The notes under the pieces were generated by a model. It saw nothing but the letters and a program-made list of their open reading frames with translations. It was not told where the DNA came from and did no database searches. Below, piece by piece: positions 25,512-33,109 of a DNA stretch of 33,775 nucleotides. Source of the DNA: Bacteroidota bacterium. Its GTDB lineage: Bacteria > Bacteroidota > Bacteroidia > NS11-12g > UBA955. Positions within the stretch are counted from its first letter, which is position 1. Every line of letters begins with the position of its first letter. The translations under genes and the position numbers were made by a program. Location: positions 1-33,775 of the forward strand of contig JANXMZ010000016.1 of assembly GCA_025354385.1 (NCBI GenBank), read 5' to 3'.

Positions 25512-26648
25512 TTACCATCTGTTATTTCGATTTGATTTTCCAATTGTAAATGATTCACTTGCCAATGCTGTATTATCCGCTACCATAGTAAAATACTCAC
25601 TTGGCACAAAAAACTGAGACGCATCCTTTACTATTATATTATTTTTAGGTGGATTTATTTTTTCAAAATACTCGTTAAACATATCTGTTGTTATATTTGG
25701 ATTCTGAATTATGATTTTACATTTATGTGGCAATGTTCTTAGCATTGCAATATCTGCCTCACGATTAAATAAAGGAAAAGAATATCCTACTATAATCAAA
25801 TAATCACTTTCCTGAATTACTAATTTTGCCATTTTCAATGCTTCATTATTTGCAATTTCAGAGTCCCAAGAAAATTTAATAAGAGTAGAGTCTTCAATTG
25901 TATTTACAGCACTATAATAATCGGAAATCTGCTTCATTTTTTCATAATATGGCTTAGTGTTATCGCAAGGAATTAATTCTATTTCCCCAGTCTTTTTCTT
26001 TAAGAAACCAGAGATTCCATTTAAATGAATAATTTTAGATAATGTACTCTGGGATGCGGGATATACTTTTATCTTATTGCATATATCGAGGAGCGTTTTG
26101 GATTTATCGAATAAATTAATAGCTTTCTCAAGCTGCGTATCATAATTCCATGTAATAAAATTAATGTTGTCAGGAATGGAAATTTCTCCTTCCTTTCTTA
26201 TTATAGCACTAATCAAATTAATATACCTAGGGTCAATTTCATCCCATTGCAATACATCTTTTCCAGTATGATCCATTTGGGCCTGTGTTTGCCAGAATGT
26301 AAAAAATAAATTTATAAGATGTTTTATCTTATTATAATTATCTGCATTATGGTATTTATTGTACAGTGCATATGTATCAATTGTAGAATACTCCTTGGAT
26401 TTCTTACCCAATATATATAATTCAGCAAACAATTTTGCTTCTACATTTAATCCTTCTGTTTCAAGTCTATTTTGATTAAGAAACGATTTAAACACATTTG
26501 CCGTATCCTCAAATAAAGGTAGGGCAGCCTCTGACCCAATATTTGTTGCAATTCTATTTAATTGTTGATGTAATTGAAAAGTAATTGGCACTGAATTATG
26601 ACTAGCGCCAGCACCAAAAAAATAAGTTATTTTAGGAGGTCTAAGCAT
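25512..26648 (-). CDS. SIR2-like (sirtuin-fold NAD-binding) protein, candidate defence effector
   Basis: A 378-aa protein with a SIR2-like Rossmann core. The N-terminal glycine motif TYFFGAGASHNSVPIT (GAGAS at 12-16) is the NAD-binding loop. ITWNYDTQLEKA (N168, Y169, D170) and IIHLNG (H209) fit the Asn-Asp and His positions of the family, and YLIIVGYSFP (about 283-292) with NREADI is a second typical SIR2-like signature. Family knowledge: such SIR2-like proteins in anti-phage systems (for example ThsA, DSR, SIR2-HerA, SIR2-APAZ) deplete NAD on infection. No zinc-binding Cys cluster of deacetylase sirtuins is seen. It heads an operon with DUF2971 and DUF4365 genes, 68 bases between first and second. 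A promoter box precedes it. Confidence 0.8.
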   Translation of the reverse strand: MLRPPKITYFFGAGASHNSVPITFQLHQQLNRIATNIGSEAALPLFEDTANVFKSFLNQNRLETEGLNVEAKLFAELYILGKKSKEYSTIDTYALYNKYHNADNYNKIKHLINLFFTFWQTQAQMDHTGKDVLQWDEIDPRYINLISAIIRKEGEISIPDNINFITWNYDTQLEKAINLFDKSKTLLDICNKIKVYPASQSTLSKIIHLNGISGFLKKKTGEIELIPCDNTKPYYEKMKQISDYYSAVNTIEDSTLIKFSWDSEIANNEALKMAKLVIQESDYLIIVGYSFPLFNREADIAMLRTLPHKCKIIIQNPNITTDMFNEYFEKINPPKNNIIVKDASQFFVPSEYFTMVADNTALASESFTIGKSNRNNRW

Positions 26649-26663
26649 ACTTTAAGATTTAAA

Positions 26664-26671
26664 CAAATGTA
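26664..26671 (-). promoter_or_regulatory. -7 promoter box for the SIR2-like operon
   Basis: TACATTTG on the minus strand matches TAnnTTTG, 15 bases before the ATG of the SIR2-like gene. A TTG lies upstream, but only 14 bases away, so the -33 element is not clear. Confidence 0.45.
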
Positions 26672-26721
26672 AGAAACTTACAGAACAATTTATATAATAC
26701 ATGAAGACAACTACAAACAAT

Positions 26722-26823
26722 TCAATTATTTTTCTTATTCCTCTTCTTCTCCATCGCCTTAATAATCCTATCCCTTTCCGCCTTGTCCCACCAAGCTTGT
26801 ATGTCGAAGTTTATATTACAAAA
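26722..26823 (-). pseudogene. Coding remnant, C-terminal 33 residues of a lost gene
   Basis: An open stretch without a start reads NINFDIQAWWDKAERDR and IIKAMEKKRNKKNN before a TGA at 26722-26724. The composition (WWDKAERDR, then a Lys-rich end) looks protein-coding rather than random AT-rich DNA, but no upstream part remains. It marks an erosion zone between the SIR2-like gene and the tandem beta-barrel genes. Confidence 0.35.
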
Positions 26824-26897
26824 TTAATTTTATTGGTTATGATTGACATCAATCAAGGAATCAATATAAGTTAAGCACAAAAAACACAAGGAAGAAA

Positions 26898-27653
26898 TTA
26901 CGACTTGCCTTTGTTTCTTCCCAATTGTATAAAAACTCCAAACGAAATTTCGGGAGATGAAAAAAACGTTTTCTTGTATTTTTTATCTATTTCATAAGTC
27001 TTACTATAAGGTGCTTGAGGATCAGGACTATTCACCGTTTCTTCAATGTATTTATTACCAATATTAGCGGACATCAACCCATAATTAATTTCAGCACCTA
27101 CGTTGATTCTATTTGTAAAATAATATTTGAGGCCCATAAAACTATTGACACCCCAAACAAAACCTCCTGTTGATGTAATCCTCTTTTCGGAATAACTATT
27201 TGTTGTAATATATTTATTGTTTGCCGTATAAACACCCACCTTTATGAAAGGGGTTTCAATCCCTGTCATTATTTCAAATTTATTAATTCTAGTGGAGTAA
27301 CAAATTGAAGGATTTATATTAACGATGGATTGGCGGATATTAAAATCGCTATAGGTTGTAGAGACCGTTTGTGATTGAAAGTCTTTTCTAAGGATTTTGC
27401 CAAATTTCAAACGGGCAGAAATATGGTCGGTAATAAAATACCTTGCTGATGCGATATATTTGATACCTGCTACTTTAGTGTACGAATTATCGTAATAAAC
27501 TTTAGTATTGTAATAAATATCCCTGTAAAAATCACTCAATGTATTTTCCAATTGACCATTGTTGCCAAACATGATACCGAGTTCCAATTTTTTACTTTGC
27601 CCAATAAGTATTGTTGGAACCAATAAGAGTGCAAAAATTATTTGTTTTAACAT
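26898..27653 (-). CDS. Outer-membrane beta-barrel protein (tandem paralog 1)
   Basis: A 251-aa protein with a signal peptide (MLKQIIFALLLVPTILIGQ) and a barrel-like mature part. It is a paralog of the gene immediately upstream (27688-28452): shared segments are SKKLELGxMxGNNGQLEN, ASARY, a KFELMTG/KFEIMTG strand, GGFVWGVN vs SGFVWGIN, and FFSxPExSFGVFIQLG at the C-terminus. The terminal strand ends in Gly, Arg and Lys residues rather than the usual aromatic. ATG at 27653 is preferred over the GTG at 27656. It is 34 bases from its paralog, so probably co-transcribed. Function unknown. Confidence 0.75.
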   Translation of the reverse strand: MLKQIIFALLLVPTILIGQSKKLELGIMFGNNGQLENTLSDFYRDIYYNTKVYYDNSYTKVAGIKYIASARYFITDHISARLKFGKILRKDFQSQTVSTTYSDFNIRQSIVNINPSICYSTRINKFEIMTGIETPFIKVGVYTANNKYITTNSYSEKRITSTGGFVWGVNSFMGLKYYFTNRINVGAEINYGLMSANIGNKYIEETVNSPDPQAPYSKTYEIDKKYKKTFFSSPEISFGVFIQLGRNKGKS

Positions 27654-27687
27654 CACTAATCTAGATCTTTAAAATTACTGTTATCCA

Positions 27688-28452
27688 TTATTTTTTAACT
27701 GGTTTGTTGCCTAGTTGAATAAATACACCAAATGAAACTTCGGGAGGCGAAAAGAAAGTAGTTTTTATTTTTTTATCTCTTTCATAATACTTGGTGAATT
27801 GGGCCGTATTGGGATCCAGTGATTCACCAATGAATTTATCCCCAAGCTTAGCAAACAAGAGTCCATAACTCATCTCTGTGCCCATGCAAAGCCAATTGGT
27901 CAAATGATATTTAACTCCAATAAAATTATTAATACCCCAAACAAATCCGCTAGAAGTTGTAAATTTAGTGGTATTTGAAGATAAAACATTTATGCTGTCA
28001 GGCATATATCTTACATTTATTTTCTCAGTAAAATTCGCCACCTGCATTAGAGGAATTTCTAGGCCAGTCATTAATTCAAATTTGCCAATCTTGGAAGCAT
28101 AATAAATGGATGGACTTATACTCGAAACAGTTTGATAAAAACTACAGTTAAAATAAGTTTCAGGTTCAGTTTGAATAAAAGTGCCTGTTCTTATGGCTTT
28201 ACCAAATTTTATACGCACAGATAAAGGCCCCTTGAAAAGATACCTTGCCGAGGCTGTATATTTAATATTTGAAAATTTAGTATAGTAACTATTGGGGATG
28301 GAGCGATTAATGAAATTAATGTTGTAAAAATCATTCAGTAAATTCTCTAATTGCCCATTATTCCCGATCATCAATCCCAGCTCTAGCTTTTTACTTTGTC
28401 CTAACATTACAGTTGGAATGATAAGAAGGATGATAATGATTTTTTTTGCCAT
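27688..28452 (-). CDS. Outer-membrane beta-barrel protein (tandem paralog 2)
   Basis: A 254-aa protein with a signal peptide (ending IIPTVMLGQ) and repeated amphipathic strands. It matches paralog 1 along the whole length, including SKKLELGLMIGNNGQLENLL, YTASARYLF and PPEVSFGVFIQLG. It is the upstream member of the pair. The difference is concentrated in the segments between strands, as in surface loops of barrels under diversifying pressure. A TATGTTTG box lies about 60 bases upstream, without a clear -33 element. Tandem arrangement indicates local duplication. Function unknown. Confidence 0.75.
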   Translation of the reverse strand: MAKKIIIILLIIPTVMLGQSKKLELGLMIGNNGQLENLLNDFYNINFINRSIPNSYYTKFSNIKYTASARYLFKGPLSVRIKFGKAIRTGTFIQTEPETYFNCSFYQTVSSISPSIYYASKIGKFELMTGLEIPLMQVANFTEKINVRYMPDSINVLSSNTTKFTTSSGFVWGINNFIGVKYHLTNWLCMGTEMSYGLLFAKLGDKFIGESLDPNTAQFTKYYERDKKIKTTFFSPPEVSFGVFIQLGNKPVKK

Positions 28453-28583
28453 GGAGTAATCGGATTGTTCTATTTCTTTAATGATTAAACTTTATTTAAA
28501 ACGATTGATTCACAAACATACACTTAATTTCTCAATCGTTTTAGCTTTAATAAAATTGCTTATCAAAAAGAAGGAAAGAGGAA

Positions 28584-29102
28584 CTACTTCCCCTTCCCTT
28601 CCTCTGATTTTACTTTTTTCTTTTTTTGACTCAATTTACTTTCCACTCTTTTTTCTTCGGCTTCGGCCATATTCATAAAACTAGCATTATAGCAATATTG
28701 CTTGGCTTGTTTCCAACTCTTTAATGCTTTTTTATATTGCATTTGATATTCGTGCAACAAAGCTTTTTTGCCATACATCACGGCCTTGTCTATTCCTTTA
28801 ATGGTGAGGGCAAAGTCTATGGTTTTTTCGGCCTCTTCAAAATCATCGTTGTACAATAATACATCGGCATACAAAGGATACACTTTTAGATTATTGATAT
28901 CGACTAATAAGGCGCGAACGAAATAATCTTTCGCCATATCGTATTGCGACAATTGCTCGCTGTACACCTGCCCCATTAAGCACAAGGCCAATGGATTTTC
29001 ATCATCGTAGCTTAAAGCATAATTCAAAGATTCTATTACTTGTTGTAAATTGAATGGATAAGCATCGAGTGCTTCCATTAAGTATTTTTCTGACTGTGTC
29101 AT
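28584..29102 (-). CDS. TPR-repeat protein
   Basis: A 172-aa cytoplasmic protein (no signal peptide) with tetratricopeptide-type helical pairs: NPLALCLMGQVYSEQ, MAKDYFVRALLVD, VYPLYADVLLYNDDFEEAEK, and GKKALLHEYQMQYKKALKSW, each with the A/G/Y/A-type spacing of TPRs. The final 20 residues are Lys/Ser-rich and low in complexity. It would act as a protein-binding adaptor; no partner is visible. The stop of the frameshifted 69-aa gene (29107) is four bases upstream of the ATG, suggesting the two are one operon. Confidence 0.75.
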   Translation of the reverse strand: MTQSEKYLMEALDAYPFNLQQVIESLNYALSYDDENPLALCLMGQVYSEQLSQYDMAKDYFVRALLVDINNLKVYPLYADVLLYNDDFEEAEKTIDFALTIKGIDKAVMYGKKALLHEYQMQYKKALKSWKQAKQYCYNASFMNMAEAEEKRVESKLSQKKKKVKSEEGKGK

Positions 29103-29106
29103 TTTA

Positions 29107-29317
29107 TTATTTTGTTTTTAATATGTCTCCCTTGAGAGAGAATTTTGTTTTTTTATAACCCGTTTCTTTTTTTTTTTGGGGGGGGGATGACTTAAAATCG
29201 CTGCCATTGAAAACACACACCAAATCGCCTCGTTCCAATGGTAAATATTGGGTCCAATTTGGTTGTTCAACAGCCTCTAGCAATTGTATGTCATGGACAT
29301 TCCATTTTATTTGTCAT
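29107..29317 (-). pseudogene. Frameshifted 69-aa gene directly upstream of the TPR gene
   Basis: An ATG at 29317 reads MTNKME and stops after eight codons. If one A of the AAAA run just after the fourth codon is removed, the frame continues as WNVHDIQLLEAVEQPNW, TQYLPLERGDLVCVFNGSDF, KSSPPQKKKETGYKKTKFSL and ends at 29109-29107, a 69-aa protein with coding-like composition. It ends four bases before the TPR start. The middle crosses an 11-T/9-G homopolymer pair (29167-29186), where length errors are likely. No family recognised. It may be an intact gene with sequencing errors or a real small pseudogene. Confidence 0.5.
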
Positions 29318-29427
29318 TAAAATTTAAAATTCAAGACCTACTTTTGGATAGCGGGCGTATTTTGATTTTACCTTTTTAAAGACTGTTTCGCAAAGAAATT
29401 TTGATGCCTAAAAAAAAATTTAGACAC

Positions 29428-29458
29428 AAAAAATCCGAAACTTTTTTCAGGCTTCGGA
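29428..29458 (-). terminator. Rho-independent terminator, minus strand
   Basis: On the minus strand TCCGAAGC pairs with GTTTCGGA (six Watson-Crick pairs, a G-T and a C-G) around a short A-rich loop, followed at once by TTTTTT. It lies 27 bases after the stop of the 27-aa frame at 29485, implying a transcript once ended, or still ends, here. Confidence 0.6.
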
Positions 29459-29484
29459 GTTACTTTACTTGACTTGTTTAATTA

Positions 29485-29568
29485 CTAAATGGCAGAAAGT
29501 TTCCAAAGCATTGCACGCACAGACCATTGACCTGAAGGTGCAAATTGATAGGGCATTTGATTGATCAT
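29485..29568 (-). CDS. Possible 27-aa microprotein or gene remnant
   Basis: ATG 29568 to TAG 29485 encodes MINQMPYQFAPSGQ and WSVRAMLWKLSAI; the frame is open a few codons further upstream (PLKIVKA). The composition is protein-like and a good terminator follows. It may be the end of a lost gene. No family is recognised. Confidence 0.25.
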   Translation of the reverse strand: MINQMPYQFAPSGQWSVRAMLWKLSAI

Positions 29569-30263
29569 TGCTTTGACTATTTTTAAGGGTTAAGCGTTTC
29601 AGATTTGTTCCGAAACGGTTGCAAATATAAAATTAAATTTTGATAATTTAAACTAATTTTTGGTGAGGCATTTTGTCAATGTGTTTGTTCTAATAATTTT
29701 CACTTTGGCAAAATCTTTCTTACTATTTAACGTGAGTTCTTATTCCGTTGTCGTTTCTGCAAAAGCAGAGGATGTCTAACTTTTTTTATACTTAAGCGCT
29801 TGTTTCAATTCTTCATTTTTAACATCCAAGAACATAGAAAATCATACCTTAACCATAAGTCCTTGATATTCGGTGCATGATTCAAACCCAGATTCCCTTT
29901 GTGATGAAGGGTTTTTATGAAGGGTAGAGACCGAAATACAAAGCGGCATAAAAGTCCTAAAAATTTTGTTATTAAACAAACAATCCATCTATCCTAAAAT
30001 TTTAAAATCTCCATTTCCTGTTTATCAACTATTTTATCAACTTCGTACATTTCTGTTGCTAATCTAAATAATTATCATTTGATTTGAAATGCAATTTAAA
30101 AATAATTGCGTTCTATGATGAAGCCTTTAAAATCTCAATTCTTTCAAACAAAGCTTCCATATTTTATCCTCTCCTTTGAATCTGAAAAAACTTTAACGCC
30201 CTTTTCTGATTCAACCCTTCCTTACTAAAAATTAACTTTTTAACTTAATAATATAACAACAAA

Positions 30264-32177
30264 ATGGAAAATTTATTCAATTACTGGTGGATTATTCTCG
30301 CAGTGGTATGTTTGGTACTTTACAAATACATATTGCGCTTTTTATTTGGTATGGTCATAGTGCCCGAGGATAAAATAGGACTGGTTACCAAAAAATTTGT
30401 ACTCTTTGGCGAACACAAAGAATTGCCCGATGGGCGCATTGTTGCAACCAAAGGCGAAGCAGGATTCCAAGCCAAAACCCTTGCCCCTGGTTTGTATTTT
30501 TGGAAATGGGTTTGGCAATACGAAGTATCCATGCAAAACTTTACCATAGTGCCCGAAGGTAAAGTAGGACTTGTAATGGCGAAGGATGGCACTGAAATTC
30601 CAACAGGCAATATCCTCGGTCAACGCGTAGATTCGGATAATTTTCAGGATGCCGAAAAATTTTTAACAAACCAAGGACAGCGCGGTAGACAAACGAGTTA
30701 TATCACTGCAGGTTCCTATCGTATTAATACCCTTCTTTTTCAAATATCAATTACCGATATGATTCGTATTCAGGAGAGCATGGTAGGCATTGTTACCACT
30801 TTAGATGGAATGCCCATAGAACAAGGTCAGATTGCAGGTAAACTGATAGAGGGACATAATAATTTCCAAGACTTTGATGTTTTTATCAAGAATGGCGGTA
30901 ATCGTGGTTTACAACCTCAAGTCATATTAGCGGGTTCTTATAATTTAAATCCTTGGGCCATACAGATGGAAGAAATTCCAATGACAGAAATTCCCATCGG
31001 TTTTGTAGGTGTCGTAATTTCTTATATTGGCCAGGAAGGCAGCGATTTAACCGGCATTGAATTTAAGCATGGCAACATCGTTCAAAAAGGATTTAAAGGT
31101 GTATGGAACGAGCCGCTAGGACCTGGCAAATACCCTATCAACAAATACATTATGAAAGTGGAACTGGTGCCCACCACCAACCTTGTATTGAATTGGGCCG
31201 CAGCGCGAAGCGAAGCTCACAATCTCGATAAAAATTTATCGACCATTACCGTGCGTTCTAAAGATGGGTTCCCTTTTAATTTAGATGTGGCGCAAATTAT
31301 ACATGTACCAACTACAGAGGCTCCAAAAGTTATTGCACGCTTCGGGAATATGGTCAACTTAGTTTCCCAAGTTTTAGAACCTACCATTGGTAATTACTTT
31401 CGTAACTCGGCCCAGGATAGCGATGTGATTGCCTTTTTAAGCACCCGTAAAGAAAGACAAGAATCGGCCAAAGAGCACATTAAAAAAGTATTGGATGAAT
31501 ACAATGTAAATGCCGTTGATACTTTGATTGGAGATATTGTACCACCAGAGTCTTTGATGAAAACCCTTACCGATCGTAAAATTGCAGAAGAGCAAAAAGT
31601 AACGTTTGACACCCAAATGAAAGCGCAAGAAACTAGACAGGGTATGGAGAAACAAACTGCTATTGCCGATATGCAAAAAGAGATTGTAAAAGCACAGCAA
31701 AGTGTAGAGATAGCAGAACGCACAGCAAATGCAACAGTTAAAAAATCGGAGGGCGATGCTACCAGTATTAAGTTAGCAGTAGGTGCCGAGGCAGAAGCCA
31801 CCAAATTAAGAGCGCATGCAGAAGCAGAGGCCACTAAAGCAAGAGCAGAAGCTGAATCGCAAGCCATTAAATTAAAAGCATCTGCACAGGCAGAGCAAAT
31901 AAGTATTACTGGTTCTGCAGAAGCTGGTAAAATTTTGGCCATTGGTAAATCCACTGCAGAAGCGTATGAATTGGCTGTAAAAGCTTTGGGTGGAGAAAAC
32001 TTTACGCGTTACAAAATCACCGAAGAACTTTCCAAAGGACATATTAAATTGATACCAGATGTATTGATTGGCGGCGGCAATGGCGGTGGAAGTGCAGTAG
32101 ATGGCCTATTGGGATTAAAACTAATGGAGATGATAGACCCTAAGAAAACCGAAAGTAACGACACACCTTCACTTTAA
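30264..32177 (+). CDS. Flotillin-like SPFH-domain membrane protein
   Basis: A 637-aa protein with one N-terminal membrane helix (about 9-30), then a region with repeated beta units, an SPFH/Band-7 domain (about 260-430) and a long Ala/Glu/Lys-rich coiled coil (about 430-570, with AEAEATKLRAHAEAEATKAR), ending in a Gly-rich stretch and a soluble tail. The unit VPExKxGLV occurs at about 33-42, 95-104, and less exactly at 170-178 and 243-251. A larger duplication links NFQDAEKFLTNQG...ITAGSYRIN (126-155) and NFQDFDVFIKNGG...LAGSYNLNP (200-230). Flotillins scaffold membrane microdomains. It is larger than typical flotillins (about 450-500 aa) because of the duplicated N-terminal part. It is monocistronic, ended by a strong terminator; no NfeD partner is seen. 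Confidence 0.88.
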   Translation: MENLFNYWWIILAVVCLVLYKYILRFLFGMVIVPEDKIGLVTKKFVLFGEHKELPDGRIVATKGEAGFQAKTLAPGLYFWKWVWQYEVSMQNFTIVPEGKVGLVMAKDGTEIPTGNILGQRVDSDNFQDAEKFLTNQGQRGRQTSYITAGSYRINTLLFQISITDMIRIQESMVGIVTTLDGMPIEQGQIAGKLIEGHNNFQDFDVFIKNGGNRGLQPQVILAGSYNLNPWAIQMEEIPMTEIPIGFVGVVISYIGQEGSDLTGIEFKHGNIVQKGFKGVWNEPLGPGKYPINKYIMKVELVPTTNLVLNWAAARSEAHNLDKNLSTITVRSKDGFPFNLDVAQIIHVPTTEAPKVIARFGNMVNLVSQVLEPTIGNYFRNSAQDSDVIAFLSTRKERQESAKEHIKKVLDEYNVNAVDTLIGDIVPPESLMKTLTDRKIAEEQKVTFDTQMKAQETRQGMEKQTAIADMQKEIVKAQQSVEIAERTANATVKKSEGDATSIKLAVGAEAEATKLRAHAEAEATKARAEAESQAIKLKASAQAEQISITGSAEAGKILAIGKSTAEAYELAVKALGGENFTRYKITEELSKGHIKLIPDVLIGGGNGGGSAVDGLLGLKLMEMIDPKKTESNDTPSL

Positions 32178-32187
32178 TCATTCATTT

Positions 32188-32250
32188 AAAAGGATTCTGA
32201 AAAACCGTTTTTTCATATAGAAGGTCGACTTTCAGAATCCTTTTCCTTTA
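32188..32250 (+). terminator. Terminator of the SPFH gene
   Basis: A perfect 15-base inverted repeat, AAAAGGATTCTGAAA (32188-32202) and TTTCAGAATCCTTTT (32230-32244), with a 27-base loop and T-rich sequence at the 3' end, begins 11 bases after the SPFH stop. Confidence 0.85.
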
Positions 32251-32522
32251 TAATAATTGATAACAACATGCGACAAATAAAACCATTGATATTGAGTTTT
32301 CTAATTTGTGCATGATCTACCATTTTTCGTACAGTTGAAAGTCCCCAAATCGGATTCCGGTTTGTGTGATTTTGCCTTATTAAAACTCAAAACTGGTTTT
32401 GGCATTCGCAATTCGAAACTTATTGCCATTTTTGAAACCACTCATATCAAACTAGATTCCATTTTCGCAACTCATTTAAACCCTTTTTTATTGCCCCATT
32501 CAAATAGCAGTAAAACTTTTGC

Positions 32523-32530
32523 TACATTTG
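32523..32530 (+). promoter_or_regulatory. -7 promoter box for the small secreted protein
   Basis: TACATTTG matches TAnnTTTG, four bases before the ATG at 32535. No -33 TTTG lies at the expected distance. The 270 bases between the SPFH terminator and this box show no gene, apart from a signal-peptide-like 15-codon frame at 32268-32315. Confidence 0.4.
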
Positions 32531-32534
32531 TTTT

Positions 32535-32723
32535 ATGAAAAAAATCATCCTACTATCACTCATCACATTATTAAATCTTGGCGCATTGAATGCTGCTAAA
32601 CCTAAACCTTGCGGCACCTACGAAGGGCATAATTTATACAAAGGTGATAAGGGCGGTTGCTATTATCTCAAATCTAAAAAGAAAATAAAAGTATACGTTG
32701 ACAAGAAGCATTGTAATTGTTGA
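32535..32723 (+). CDS. Small secreted basic protein (PBCV-1 basic-adaptor-like motif)
   Basis: A 62-aa protein with a signal peptide (MKKIILLSLITLLNLGALNA) and a 42-residue mature part containing CGTYEGHNLYKGDKGGCYYL, then KSKKKIKVYV and a CNC end. The GHxLYKGxxGGCYYxxxxKKxYV arrangement resembles the short basic adaptor motif first noted in chlorella-virus proteins and later seen in small bacterial exported proteins. Four Cys could form two disulphides. Function unknown. The gene stands alone with its own promoter box. Confidence 0.65.
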   Translation: MKKIILLSLITLLNLGALNAAKPKPCGTYEGHNLYKGDKGGCYYLKSKKKIKVYVDKKHCNC

Positions 32724-32932
32724 TTTGTTGGAGCGTTTGGAAAATTAAATTAGGGATGAAGGGTGGTGTTGGTAATGATTTTGGGAGTCCCTAAAATACC
32801 GCAATAACGCTATTAAAATTTACGGTGAATATGATCAATTCTCCTTCAATTAATAATTTTCCATTCGCCCAACAATAAATGGCCCGATTTTGGTGTTTAA
32901 TAGTTTAGTTCCCCTAAATATTTTTTACGCAT

Positions 32933-33109
32933 ATGAAAATCGAGGCCCAAAAATCTGCTCCTGCGGGCATACAAGCCAACCAAAATCGCAGCACTTTAAA
33001 ATTAACAATTCTGGCCATTTTTCTATTAACCTGCTTGGCTATGTTCTCTGGTTGCTCCCCCAAACATTGCCCTATTATGCAACTGAATATTGGAACGTTG
33101 CACTTTTAA
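32933..33109 (+). CDS. 58-aa lipoprotein
   Basis: ATG 32933 to TAA 33107-33109 encodes a short N-terminal polar part (MKIEAQKSAPAGIQANQNRS), a hydrophobic segment TLKLTILAIFLLTCLAMF and a lipobox SGC, followed by a small mature piece (SPKHCPIMQLNIGTLHF). The long polar start ahead of the hydrophobic core is unusual; no closer in-frame ATG lies upstream of the core. Its stop overlaps the stop of the T9SS remnant on the other strand by 3 bases. Possibly a small surface lipoprotein or the truncated start of a larger one. Confidence 0.5.
   Translation: MKIEAQKSAPAGIQANQNRSTLKLTILAIFLLTCLAMFSGCSPKHCPIMQLNIGTLHF

Larger units (their letters stand above)
29318..30263. other. Gene-poor intergenic region of about 950 bases
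   Basis: No convincing full gene is found between the 69-aa frame and the SPFH gene. It holds a minus-strand terminator (29428-29458) preceded by a 27-aa frame (29485-29568), and a TCTGC-AAAA-GCAGA hairpin near 29748. A weak CCCTT/AAGGG stem followed by TTTTT lies near 29895-29916. The last 200 bases before the SPFH start are AT-rich and lack a TAnnTTTG box close to the start. It probably represents eroded DNA plus the SPFH promoter region. Confidence 0.5.

Noticed and set aside
32268..32315. 15-codon frame MRQIKPLILSFLICA just after the SPFH terminator
   Set aside because: It looks like the start of a signal peptide but stops at once; with no continuation in another frame it is at most a trace of a lost exported gene.
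32308..32538. 76-codon plus-strand frame between the SPFH gene and the small secreted gene
   Set aside because: Its product has no signal, motif or codon pattern of its neighbours, it overlaps the promoter box and start of the 62-aa gene, and the region is AT-rich enough to give such frames by chance.
32791..32907. Minus-strand open stretch reading AIYCWANGKLLIEGELIIF
   Set aside because: About 36 codons with no start, no family and no neighbour in frame; kept out as likely chance or an untraceable remnant.
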